A DNA stretch of 64,000 nt, taken from Taxawa tesnikishii (nom. ined.). Lineage: Eukaryota; Ascomycota; Dothideomycetes; Dothideales. The notes under the pieces were generated by a model, which saw only the letters and a program-made list of their open reading frames with translations, was not told where the DNA came from and made no database searches. Shown here piece by piece: positions 1 to 11,159 of this stretch. The stretch lies in NCBI GenBank assembly GCA_030247885.1, contig JAPDRO010000018.1, positions 434,001-498,000 on the forward strand. The letters run 5' to 3'. Both the position numbers and the translations under genes were made by a program. Position 1 is the first letter of the stretch, and every line of letters begins with the position of its first letter.

Positions 1-1
1 C

Positions 2-307
<306 letters not shown>

Positions 308-785
308 ACTTTGTTCCAATACAGAAGACCTCTGACTTTCCAGAGTGCATCTCTGAAGTGCGCCGAAAGGCGACTACATTTTCTCCATTTGGAGTTCTGT
401 CTCATGGTACAAAAAGCCTTTCTTTGTTTCTGCTGTGTCTACCTACAAGGCATCTGTCCGGCGCTGGGGTATCCGAGGTATCCTTACGAAATGAAAACAT
501 CTTTTACATCCTTCTCTTCAGATCGTACAAGCCGTGGTACCTTGTCTTGTTCTTCCGCCCTTTTTCTCCCCTTTGATGGCGCAAAGAAATTCCAATGCAT
601 CGAACCGTGTTTTCCTCACAGAATTTTTGCGCCCTTCTGTGCCTTTCTACGCTCACATCCGATTTATACACGTATCCCACCCATCCCTACCGTGACCGTA
701 AACTCCGCCCTAACGCCGTCCATGTTTCCCTTCGTGACTCCTTGAACCGGCAAAGGGCTGTTGTCTCTACGTTCTCTTATGCGCC
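308..785. other. Convergent intergenic region holding two 3' UTRs
   Basis: This stretch lies between the DAHP synthase stop (307) and the GOT1 stop (786 on the minus strand). It is pyrimidine-rich on the plus strand, has normal CpA/TpG content and no repeat. Several open frames cross it (for example 311-745 and 358-576), but they show no recognisable family and consist of Ser/Phe/Pro-rich shadow translation, so I read it as 3' untranslated sequence of both genes. No defined polyadenylation signal can be fixed by eye. Confidence 0.7.
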
Positions 786-1452
786 TCAAACCGGCAAATC
801 CTTATTCCTCTGCTGTTCTCCAGCCTTTTCCCCTGCCTTCTGCAGTCCTTTTGCAAGGTACGGTCCCACGACTGGAACGTTGTACGCGAAACCGGCGATG
901 GTCTTGAAGAACTCGCCGAACAAGATGAAGATTCCGTAAATCTCGACCAGAAACCCGATCAAGGGCCAGCGCAGCAGGATGAGCGTGATGCCGAGGAGGA
1001 AAGCGAGGGTTCCGCGGAGTTTTTGACGGCGCGCGAAGAAGAGGAAGGTCCTCTGCGGTCCCAGGAGGAGGGAGATGCCGAAGAGGAAGAGGATCTGAAG
1101 GTGTGTGAAGATTAGCGGGGTTCGAGTGCGTGCTGAGGAGGCACAAAGGGGAGAGGGCGTACGTTGCCCATTGCTAGCCTGTGGAGAGCTGTTAGCTTGA
1201 TCCGAGGGAGTGGAGTGGAAGTACGTACATGGCTCTATCGAAGAACAACAGCACTCCGCCTATGAGAAAGAAGCCGCCTGTTTGTTGTGAGAAGCTGTCG
1301 CATTGCGCTATCGGAGGTGCGAAAAGGCATACCTACCCCCGGAGCAGAAGGCTACACCGATTTCTGCGGGCGCTGTTAGCATCTGGACTTGTGCTGCTCT
1401 CACTTCCATTGGAATGCGTACTTTGGGAATCTGAGAGCCATAATGTGGGCAT
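786..1452 (-). CDS. GOT1: GOT1-family Golgi transport protein, five exons
   Basis: Small tetraspanning membrane protein of the early Golgi/ER that supports vesicle traffic (yeast Got1 acts at ER-Golgi fusion). Exons on the minus strand: 1452-1422, 1372-1337, 1277-1229, 1178-1163 and 1094-786; introns of 49, 59, 50 and 68 nt all follow GT..AG, and intron 1 has a CTAAC branch-like motif. The joined frame gives 146 residues, starting MPTLWLSDSQ and passing through SGGGFFLIGGVLLFFDRAM, LAMGNILFLFGISLLLGPQ, RTFLFFARRQKLRGT and LLRWPLIGFLVEIYG to a charged tail ending QQRNKDLPV. Hydrophobic blocks lie near residues 17-35, 43-55, 70-87 and 90-110. RTFxFFxRRQKxxGT and the RWPxxGFxxExYG block are the family hallmarks. 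Exon 4 is only 16 nt. The start was chosen because it gives the fungal MPTLWL beginning. Host-type composition, no RIP. Confidence 0.93.
1163..1178 (-). other. 16-nt micro-exon (exon 4) of GOT1
   Basis: Between introns 3 (1228-1179) and 4 (1162-1095) only 16 nt are retained. Together with the last two bases of exon 3 they encode the junction M-L-A-M-G-N. Skipping it would shift the frame, since 16 is not a multiple of 3, and would remove the conserved LAMGN motif, so its inclusion is needed for a Got1 protein. Confidence 0.85.
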
Positions 1453-1790
1453 CTTTGCGGTTTGGTGCGGTTATGAAGGATTCGGAGCGACGTCAGCGCG
1501 ATACTCTAGGTTCCAAAAGAGACTCCAGATATGTGTTTTTCTGGCAATGACCTCCTTTTACCCGAAACCTGGTGGTCGTTATCTGTTCTTTACCCAGGGA
1601 AAGTCAGACGTGTTCTATGCGTGGAGTACGCGTTGAAGCACCAGGATGCCGCGGATTATTCTCGTATTCAAAATCGGTGGGGATTTTCGGGAATTTTGTT
1701 AGCTAGCCCCACCAAAGTTGCCCGAAACGCGCCCATCAGGCAGTAATTCGTCGATATAGCAGTGCACGTCACCTGTATAGCCATAGTTAG
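1453..1790 (-). promoter_or_regulatory. GOT1 5' UTR and promoter region, last unique sequence before the repeats
   Basis: This is ordinary-composition DNA upstream of the GOT1 start. It contains no supported gene; the open frames 1229-1636 and 1531-1746 on the plus strand are antisense shadows. CpA and TpG are still present (for example GTTGCCCGAAACG, AGTGCACGTCACC near 1,718-1,772). No TATA box or specific activator site can be assigned with confidence. The promoter is confined to about 350 bp because RIP-mutated DNA begins right after it. Confidence 0.6.
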
Positions 1791-1829
1791 CCTCTAAAAA
1801 GGTGTAGCAATAGAGACTCGTATGTCTAT

Positions 1830-3716
1830 AATAGACATAGTCTTTTAAAACCTCCTTTTTAAGTACTATAAGCGCCGTTATAACTAGTAAGCCTTTAGTA
1901 ACTTTCGATACTATATACTATCTTTATTACTACCTCTACTAGTTATCTAGAGTATAATCTATAGTAACCCTCTTTTTACTAGTAGTATATACTCTTAGTA
2001 GCTTCTAAAATAGTTATTATAGTCGAATTAGTTATCTTTACTTCTTTCGAAGTATTTAAGGGCTTTAAAAGTATCTTTACTAGCCTTTAATTTAGTCTCC
2101 GAGTTAAATATAACGCGTTATATACGTTTTAAAGGTAAAGAGGTTATAAAGGGTAATATAAGTATAGTAAAAGAAGGAGAAGGAAGTATTACTAATATAA
2201 ATAATAGTCTAAGGTAATTATTACGTAAAAGTAAAAGTAAAAGGTATAAAGAACTAGATTTTAAGAGGGAAGTAAATAGGCCTATAAAATAGCCTTTACT
2301 TACTATAAAAACGTTAGTAAGTTCTTTAGTAATACGCTCTAGGCTTTTACTAGTTAAAAATAGTTATATTACGCTTATTTTATATTAAAAGAAAACTTAA
2401 AATACTTCTTAAACTTCGAAAATTAGTACTAGAAGCTAAAAACGACTCCTTTTACTATCTTAAAAGATATAACTAAGCGCTAAGAAGTATAGTAGTAGTA
2501 GTAAAACCTTATAAAAGGCTACTATTACTATTACTATTACTACTACTATTAATTCCTTACTAGCTATAAGAAAATTATACTTTAAACTACCTTAAGAGTT
2601 TCCTTTAGTTACTATTATATTATTTCTTTTTCCTTAGCGTAAGTTTATACTATTACGTTATTACTTTAAGCTTATTATAAAGGCTCTATTTAATAGTAAA
2701 TTACTAGTTATAAAGAAGTTTATTATTAGTAATAACTAGTAAGGCGCTAGTTACTTTTAACTTTAATAAAATGTAAAGGAAATTACTAAGTAACTATATA
2801 ACTACGAGGACTAGTAGAAGTACTAAAAGACGTATATTATAGTAGTTACTATTACGAATAATTATAGCGTTTAAGATACTAAGAACGAAGTAAATTTATT
2901 ATTAAACTCGTAGTATTAAGTAAAGAACTTTATTAAGTTTAACGCTAGTAACGCGAAGAGAAACTAAACAATTAAGGTAACTAAGTACTAGTCTTAATAT
3001 TTAGATAAACTACGCCTTTTACTAGTTTCTATTAAGTAAATATAGCCTATTTACGAAGGACTATTAGTTACTAGTAGAAAAGTAACAAAATAAGCTAAAA
3101 AGATATATACTAATTAATAAACTATATTTATAAAAAGAAATAACTAAAAAACTACCTCTAAGTATAACGCTACTAAGTTACGTACTTAGAAGAGTATTTA
3201 AAAGCTAATTACTAAGTACTAGACTTATATAAATAAGTTCTACTTTTACTTTAATTAGTAAGGTAAGATAAGTTACTATTTTATTAATTAAAAGTATATA
3301 GTTATTAAGGTACGTAAGCTAGGCTTTTAGAGGGTTAATATTAAGGCTAAAACTAGTATAATTAAGGTACTACTTCTAGTAGTATTTAATTACCTAGTAA
3401 CTAAATATTAAGGTCTATATAGTAACGTTAATAGCCCTTAATTTAGTTATTAAAAAGTAGCGAATACTACTAGTAAGGGAAGTAACTAAGTTATCGTTAA
3501 CGTACTTAGTTATAGTAGTAATAAAGAGAGTAAAAAATAGTAATAATAGTAGTATAATAAACTATACTTACCCTTACTAATTATACGTAATAGTTCGATA
3601 TATACTAAGGCGAATAACTCTAAGTAATTAAGGCTATTTTTCGAGTACTTATATTATGTTAATTATTACTATAAGACCGAGTTACGTAGTACTTTCTAAG
3701 TTCTTAAAGACGACTA
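1830..3716. repeat. Old RIP-saturated repeat, unclassified (left part)
   Basis: CpA/TpG become very rare from about 1,840 on, and only TpA-rich sequence with stops in all frames is seen. Some plus-strand stretches look formerly coding (polar, Lys-rich segments near 2.2-2.4 kb and 2.8-3.5 kb), but I recognise no family. The segment is interrupted at 3,717-3,720 by the 11.2-kb LTR element and resumes at 14,892, so it is the oldest layer of the stack. Its left terminus is not resolved; a short perfect inverted repeat (ATGTCTAT-A-ATAGACAT, about 1,821-1,837) lies close to the border. Confidence 0.55.
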
Positions 3717-3720
3717 CTAG

Positions 3721-3947
3721 TATAGTAGGGAGAACCCTATGTTAGGTTAGGTTAAGACTATAGAAGGTAGCTACGCAAGTAGTAATAGAGATAGTAGTTA
3801 GTAAGACATAAGATAAGAACAAGACATAGAAAGAATAGTTGTTAATTAAATGAGTAACTATCTTATGTACGGACTAAATAAGTAGGAATTAAAGGTAACT
3901 TCTACGTAACTAACAACCTATAACTATCTAGTAGCTACCCTACTATA
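3721..3947 (-). repeat. LTR of the 11.2-kb element (3' LTR, left)
   Basis: 227 bp, bounded by TATAGTAGGG and CCCTACTATA, the RIP forms of a TG..CA-ended LTR. It matches 14662-14887 along its full length. The interior contains a short TTAGGTTAGGTTAAG stretch that resembles, but is not, a telomere repeat. Confidence 0.92.
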
Positions 3948-3963
3948 TACCTCCCTTCCCCTT
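3948..3963 (-). other. Polypurine tract of the 11.2-kb element
   Basis: Plus-strand CCTCCCTTCCCCTT, read on the minus strand as AAGGGGAAGGGAGG, directly abuts the left LTR. This is where plus-strand DNA synthesis primes and it fixes the element's orientation. The same tract with its upstream AGGGACGAGTACT context recurs at 27,591-27,623 in the small LTR element. Confidence 0.75.
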
Positions 3964-4039
3964 AAGTACTCGTCCCTAAGTACTATATAGACTATACTTA
4001 TTACATGTCTCTAAGAGTCATGTAATCTACTTATCTATT

Positions 4040-6960
4040 AGGGAAAGACGAGGGTAGAAACTAGCGAGGGTAGTATAGACAACTACTCTAGTTAAGATAA
4101 GTAGCTAAGATGAGACTCCTAGTTAGTATCTATGTTAGAAGCTCTACCGCGAGGGCTTTTACTAGAATCATTCTCGTTAGAAATGTTTATCGCCGATCCT
4201 TCTCCTTTACCTTTACCGCTAGTATCCTTTCCGGAACTCTCTTCCGAACTAATAGACTCTACTAACTTATTATCTAAAGAGACCTTACCGTATCCTTACT
4301 TATAGCGATCGTAGGACTTTATTAGATAGTACCGAGCCTCGGCGTCTATAGTTACATAGAAGTAAACACGGAACTTACGTACGGCGTTAGCGTAACACTT
4401 ATCGATAAACTTCTTTCGCTTTTTATTATCGGTACCGAAAAGGATAGCGCGCTCGGTTAAGGTACGAGGGTCCGCCTACGTAGTGCGCCCTACGATTACT
4501 TAGGACACTACGCTATCTATAATATAGGGGACGGCTATTAGAAAAGCGTACGCAATCGTGCCGTACATCTAAGGATATCTAGAAGGCGTAGATAGAGGTA
4601 AGGTAAGCTTTAAGTAACTAAGGGTAAGAGTAGTCTAGTTATTAGCTCTAGCATTAATTTCTAGAGTGCTAAGGTCCTCTTTAATAGCTATGTACTATGG
4701 GAATACTATTACCCTCTTCTTAACTAGTCTTCCGTTGGAACCGTAAAGGAGGTATAGTAGAGTAATACGTGCCTCTTCGGCTTTATAAGGGACTTCCTCC
4801 TACTATAGGCTATACTTCTCTTTATCCTCCTTGCTCTAGATCTTATTGTCGATACGAATAACGGCTCCGCTAGAGGTCTTATTACTACTACGCTCCTATA
4901 CGTTATACTACTATTCTTTAAAATGCTAGTAAATACCTTTAATTAAGACCGTATAGTTGTCCTTCGTCTTATTTACTAGGGATATAGTTCCTTAGATTAT
5001 GTTAGTACCGTCACTAGCTAGAAGATAGTCCGAATAGTTATCTAAGTAACGGAATTCGGTCTTACTAGCTCTAGTCGCGTACTTATAGTAGTATAGGTAG
5101 GAAACTAACTATTAATTGTAATCGGGCTATAGGTATACGTAGGCTAGATAGTATAGTACATCTTAACGGATAACTTACTAGGCATAGCTATAATAGGCGT
5201 TACGTAACTAGCCTTAATCGGATTAACTAGTAGGAAGACGAAGATAGTACTTATACATAGTAAGCTCTTCTAGTATGTCCTTTATAAGGTCCTCTTTAAA
5301 TAGCTAGTCGAACACATTAATGTTAATAGTACTATCCTTCTAAAACTAGTCGTAGGTACCTAGAAAAATAGACTCTATAACGGCTCTATAATCGTATTTT
5401 TTAGCTAGAGGAACACGGTACTAATATCTATAGAGACTACGAGTATTAGAAGTGCGGGCCGGCCTACGAGACTTATAGAATTAATTTATAGTCTTAGGGT
5501 TAGTTCTAAGCTTAGAAGCTTTACTAAATAAGAACTCTCTTATGCGTATAATTAGCTACTCCCTACTAAGGGCTCTAATATAGTATCTAGCTTTCTAGTA
5601 GAGTCGGAAAAGGTATACCCTATAGAATACTTCGTCGTCCTTATTAATAGTACGTAGTACCTTCTTTATTAAGTTAGTAATATTAGGATCTAACATCTTA
5701 CTCGGGAGTTAATTAATTTCCCTCTAAAGAGCTTTATATCCCCTACTAATCTAGCAACTATAGCCGCTTCTCTTCTTTAGAGCCGTTTCCTCTATATCCT
5801 CCTTATGTCGCTCTTCCTCCTCCTCCGGATTAGATAGGATAGGATCCTTAGGTATCTCATCGTCGTTTACATTCTTGCGGAGATTATTACCGAGGTCGCG
5901 AGTATTCTATCTACCGGGATCGTTATATAGATTAGTAAGAGCATCTAGATCCTAGTTAAGAGGTATACTAGCTATCGTCCTACGCTTACGTTTCTCTACT
6001 TCCTCCTCTTTAATCTCACGTCTTACTCCTTCTAGAAGTAATAAAAGGGAGAGCTCTCTAGTATAAGTATATTCGTATCGTCGACATTTATAAGTAAGGT
6101 TTAGGCGTAGCCGCTATATAATAGTTTAGTTTTAGCGACTTTATAAACTTCTCCTTACTCGTTAATAGTATATCCTAGTATAGTTAGGTACTCGTGTTCT
6201 CCTTAATTAAGCGGCAAACATCTCTTAGGGTACTCTTTAATGTTTTCTAAGTCCTTAGGCTAGAATAGCTAACCCTTCTTAAAACCTTTGCCTCTAGTAT
6301 AGTTACGATATATATACTTACGAAGGAACGCGTAAACTACCTACTCTATAGTAAACCCCTTTCTAGCTAGCCGTCTTATCTTAAAGAGGATTATACTACT
6401 AAGGTTAAACTAAAAGATGTTCGTATCTCCCGTAATTTACTATAAGTTATAGAGAGTTCTCTTAGCTTCTACTTGCTCGTCTCTTCTATCGAGAAGAAGT
6501 CTTTCCGATTAGATAGCGTCCCCGAAGTCTTCCTTGAAGTTTAGTCTAAAGGTTATTCTTCTCCTACGGTAGTCCCATAGTAGTAGGGACTAGTATTTAC
6601 TTAGTCTTTCTTCTTCCTAGGAGATTTTATTACTTAAGTCGAGGGCTATATAGTAGTATTCGTCGTCATCGCTAATCCTCTTTACTTCTTTAAATACTCG
6701 GTGGAATAACTCGGAAATTAGAACGATAGGATTATTAGCTTTAGTAGTACTAATAACCTAACTGCTAGGTAGGTTAGGTTACGACATAGTAAGTCGCAAG
6801 TATAGTTAGACTTTAGTAAATATATAGTAAGGAAATGCTATCTTCTAGTAGGTTTCTAAGGTGTCCGTAACTGCCGTACTTACGAATCGTGGCAGCGTTG
6901 TTAGTAGTAGCTTTAGGGCGTAGTTTCTAGAGGATTTATAGTTTAGCATGTAAATTTGGA
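4040..6960 (-). other. Third coding-like block of the 11.2-kb LTR element, unrecognised
   Basis: After the pol block and a palindrome, about 2.9 kb of minus-strand sequence has the composition of a former coding region (charged, Lys/Arg/Glu-rich stretches alternating with Leu-rich ones) instead of the short untranslated region usual between integrase and the 3' LTR. I recognise no envelope, chromodomain or other family in it. It is broken. It may be an extra gene of this element family or a captured host sequence. Confidence 0.45.
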
Positions 6961-7365
6961 TGTTTGTTACGTGTTTTACTTCCTTAAAGGGAAACACGGC
7001 TAATATCCGGAGATTTCGGTTCTAGAAGTATCTTTCCTTTTACTTCTTTCTTGTTACCCCTTGTTACTATTATTACTTAATCCTTTTAACCTATAGTATG
7101 AAAGGAACATCTTTTTATATAAATATAAACTTCTTATCCTACGAGCTTTGCGCTTTTATTTAGTAATAGGATAAGACTACTATCTTAGGCAAATAGATAA
7201 AGGCCTTATTACGAAAGGGGAATGTAAGAATAGTAGAGAAATAAATAACAAAAGAGATTATTAAGAGAGTTAACAAAGGAAATTATCTAAAGAAATAAAT
7301 GGAAAGATTGTTAAAACAATATAGAAATATACTTCCCTTCCTTTATAAGTCTATCCCTAGACTTA

Positions 7366-7399
7366 AGTTTTTACATAGCTCCCGGAGCTATGTAAAACC
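7366..7399. repeat. Palindrome between the pol block and the third block
   Basis: Arms TTACATAGCTCC and GGAGCTATGTAA around a single C (core 7371-7395), with extra partial pairing outside. It would form a 12-bp hairpin stem in RNA or DNA. The same motif is at 11,118-11,144, 26,932-26,956 and, in RIP-altered form, 27,506-27,529. It keeps CpA and TpG in a CpA/TpG-poor setting. Confidence 0.9.
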
Positions 7400-10300
7400 T
7401 AGCCTACTAGCTAGCTAGCTACTCTATATAATCCTCGTACTATAATAGATCGAATCCTCGCGGCACGCTAACGATTACCTTTAGGCCTATATCTCTAATA
7501 TTTATAGGCAATTCGTCCTCTAGTTCCTCGTCCTACAAATTGATTTCTAATCCTTTATCCTTAGGTAAAGGTATACCGCCTTTAGTAGCTACTAACCGAT
7601 CTTATAGCCGTTTAGGCGTAGTTAGGAGGATAGGCTAGATCTATAGTTTTAGCCGATTTCGAGTATAAGTCCCTTTCATTTTAATACTATCTAAGGTTTC
7701 TAGTACGTAGGTACCTATAGGGGTAACGCTTTTAATCCTAGAAGGACCGTACTATCGAAATAGTAGCTTATCTCTCCGGATTTTCTTACGTTTCGTATTA
7801 TAGATAAGGACTTTCTATCCGACGTTTAGCTATTCGAACGTAGTATTCTTTCGATTGTTAAATTCCTCTACGTTCTACTCTCGCATTTGCTATTAATATA
7901 GTAGTATATCCTCTAGGACTTTATCCCGGCGTACTAACTATTATGCGCGCATAGCTACTAAATCCGTAGTAGTTTTAATAGTACTCTAGTCTAGTACTTA
8001 CTATAATGGGAATTCTAGTTCGATCGGAAGAACGACATCTCTTCTATATAGAATCTATACTAGAGACATGTTAATAGATCGCCTTAGCGTAATCCGGTCT
8101 ACCTATAAGGTTTCTAGTAACCGTACGTCCCAGGGCTTACTAAACCCGGAAGTAAGCTTTAATAAGTAGTTAATAAGGTTCGGATGTCCGCGTTCTACTA
8201 ATCCATTGCCTTTAGGATAATAAGCGGAGGTAACAATCTTCCGAATTCTATACTATGTAGCTAACGTAAATATATAGCCGAAGTTCTTAGGTCCTTCGTT
8301 ACTAATTAGTTTAGCGAAGTACCTATATCTATAGATAACGTCCTCGTAAAGGAATCTTACAACGGCCTAGCTATTAGGCTTACGTAATACTCTAGCCTCT
8401 AGCTACCCTAACATTAATTCTCTAGCGACAACGAGGTATTCCTTACTACTAGACGCGGGCATAGAGATAATATCTACTAACTATACTTCTCTAAGGACTT
8501 GCTAGTAAACCGGATGCAATTCCTCTATATCCCTATAGTTAGTACGCATCTAGTACTCTAGGTAGCCCGCGTAGTATCTAGAAACATCTTTAAAGGCATT
8601 GTTCTACTAGTAACAGTTAGCGACCTTTCTATAAGTAGCCTCTCGTCCTCGGTAGCTACTTTTATTATATAGGCTTTAAATAATCTTTCGCCTCTAATCC
8701 TCGCTATTAATTACTCGCCGTAGTAGTATGTTCCTAGTATTTCTCTAGAATAGATACTAACCGCGGACTAGATAGTTAAGCGCCTCTTTCTTAAATACGT
8801 GAAATTCCTTAAGATTTATAGCTATAGGCTTTTTAAAGTCGTAAGGTATTCCGCTATTCTCTAAGATTTCTCCGAGTAACCTTCTACTAACGACATTCTA
8901 ATAGCGGCCGCTATAGTTATAGGGTATATTTCAATACCCCCGTCAACTATAATAGTATATATAGAAGTAGTAAATAGATCTACGTCGATAACTACGTTAA
9001 TATCTTACTCGTTTAGTATATTATCGTTATCCGAAGGATAGCGAGGTCTCCGAGATAGCGCATCTATAGTAGTATATTTAGTACTAGGTACATGTCGAAC
9101 CTCGAATGTAAATAGTCGTATCTAGGCTACCTATCGGGCTATAATAGAACTAGGAAGATCCGAGGACGATTTATTAAGCTACGCTACTAGCGTTTTAGTA
9201 TTAATTTCCAAGATGAAAAATACGCTATATAGATACGAGCGTACTTTCTTTAGGGCCTTAAGTACTCTTCTATATTCGCGTTTTCTAGCATCGTAGCTAG
9301 ATTTCGTAGTCGTCTAGAGGCTACTTTTATATCGTACCGGATATTGTCTCTTCTTATTATTTCTAGCTAACTACATTAAGATAGCTCCCTATTCGCGAAG
9401 GCTAGAATCTACGGCTAGAATGATAGATCCTACTCCTTTAGTATAATTAATAGACTTTAGTACTAGAGTATTAGTAAGCTTCGCCTTTAGTAGCTTAACT
9501 ACCTATCTAGCTAGTTCTCCGAAGGAAAATACTACGTCTTTTCGTATAAGTTCGTATAGTAGTACTACTATATATGCAAAGTTTTCTACCTAGAGACGAT
9601 AGTATAAGCTTAAGCTAAGGAATGCCCGAATATCTATAACATTCTTAAACTTATCTTATTCTAAGATCTTAATAACCTTAGTAGTATCTAGATGTCTACC
9701 TTCTAAGTCGTAGACATAGCTAACGATCTTAATTCCGAATATATAGAATTAGGATTTTCCTCCGGTAATAGTATAGCTAGTACGTTCTAGATCCGTAAGA
9801 ATACTATCTAGCTAATAGATATACTTTAGAACGTATTTCCGGATACTAGGTACTACTTCTACGTCTCCTTCTTTGTTAACCGGGCCTTTAATACTAATGT
9901 CATCTAGAAATAGTAATACTACGTACGGAATGTACGCTTCTAGGATTTTAGTAATAATTCTCACGAACTACGCTACTAAGTTAGTAGCTCCTTAGGGTAG
10001 CGTCGTTTATCTTAGTAGTCCTAGAGGAGTTATAAATCCTATTATATCTCTATATTCCGTAGTAAGTTCTATCTAATTGTATCTAGAGAAGAGGTCGATA
10101 AGGGACGTTATTACGAGTCCTATAAATTGCTCGCTAAATTCATCTAAATTTAGGGGTAAATTTCTATTACGAATAGTAATACGGTTAATATTTATAGCTA
10201 TATTAACGATGCGGAACTTATTCTACTCCTTCTTAGCAATAAGAAACTATAGATTCCGGTATAGGCTATAATAGTATTCTAGTAATCTTACCTTTAGTCG

Positions 10301-11060
10301 TTCCTATAGCATCTCTACGATCTTAGGGATTATTGCCTTAGGTATAGGGAACCCTAGAGCTTACTATGCCTTATAGGGTATTATCTTAATCTCTTAAGGC
10401 AGTACTATATCTAGTTTAACCTTTCCGATTTCTAAGAAGTCCTATACTAGTACTACTTCCCTATTATATAGTATCTCTAGTAGCAAATCCTTCTCCTTTA
10501 GCTATAGCTACTTTCTAGTCTATAGTTTTATAATACGTTCCTTATTAAGACGAGTACTACGCTAGATCTTAGAGAATTTCGGAATGAGCTATTGTCCGTA
10601 CTACCTTACTAACTATAGAAGTAGTTTCTCTCTTACTAATACTCTTTCCCTCTAGTTAATAAGTCCTCCTAGAGTTAAGCTATTAGATAAGGACGAATTA
10701 ACCGAATTGACCTTGTCTACCTTTCGCTTATATAGTATCCTCGCATGTACTATATTGTCTCCTCCCTAGCTCTTTATATAGGAGCGTCCTCGCTCTTAAA
10801 TCGGACTAATTATATAGGATAGATCGAATCTTCTAGCTATTCGGATCTCGGCTATCTATAGATCTCTAGATATATATAGGAGGAAGGCTATAAGCGCGCC
10901 TTTTTAGTACTTTTAGTCTTGCGCATTATTATATAACTACGTAAACTAGATCCGTATATCTAAGTTATCGCTATCCGATTGTTATAGCCGTATTATTCTT
11001 CTACTAGTCCTACTAGATACTATATCTAGTGTGAGATTTCTAGACCCTAGATTTAGCGCT
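7400..11060 (-). other. pol block (RT, RNase H, integrase) of the 11.2-kb LTR element, fossil
   Basis: Minus-strand coding trace lying between two copies of the palindrome. A reverse-transcriptase active-site box of the FLDDIxIKGP type sits near 9,885-9,925 and is followed by the PxIRKYVL segment found in one branch of fungal Ty3/gypsy polymerases. RNase H should lie near 9.4-8.9 kb and integrase below that, judged by order only. Broken throughout. Confidence 0.75.
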
Positions 11061-11117
11061 AAGCCTCTAGACCCTAGATAACCCCGCGTTCTCGGCGGCG
11101 GCTACTAGCTAATTATA

Positions 11118-11144
11118 TTTACATAGCTCCCGGAGCTATGTAAA
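11118..11144. repeat. Palindrome between the gag-protease block and the pol block
   Basis: TTTACATAGCTCC - C - GGAGCTATGTAAA, an exact relative of the palindrome at 7,371. Its position between the protease-bearing block and the RT-bearing block is where a retroelement needs a device to reach the downstream frame, or a splice or re-initiation site. Whether it does any of that is inference. Confidence 0.9.
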
Positions 11145-11159
11145 GATCTACTAATAATC

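Noticed and set aside
311-745. 144-codon plus-strand frame after the DAHP synthase stop.
   Set aside because: It has Ser/Phe/Pro-rich random-like composition, lies between two converging genes, and shows no recognisable family; read as 3' UTR.
802-1146. Minus-strand open frame of 114 codons starting at 1146.
   Set aside because: It is a shifted-frame shadow of GOT1 exon 5; the frame that matches the Got1 family uses the intron ending at 1095.
3742-3758. TTAGGTTAGGTTAAG, telomere-like bases in the LTR (also at 14,682-14,698).
   Set aside because: It is only two units, not TTAGGG, and is part of a 227-bp LTR present at both ends of an element, so it is not a telomere or interstitial telomere array.
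10077-10271. 64-codon plus-strand frame.
   Set aside because: It is antisense to the reverse-transcriptase region of the minus-strand LTR element; a chance opening.
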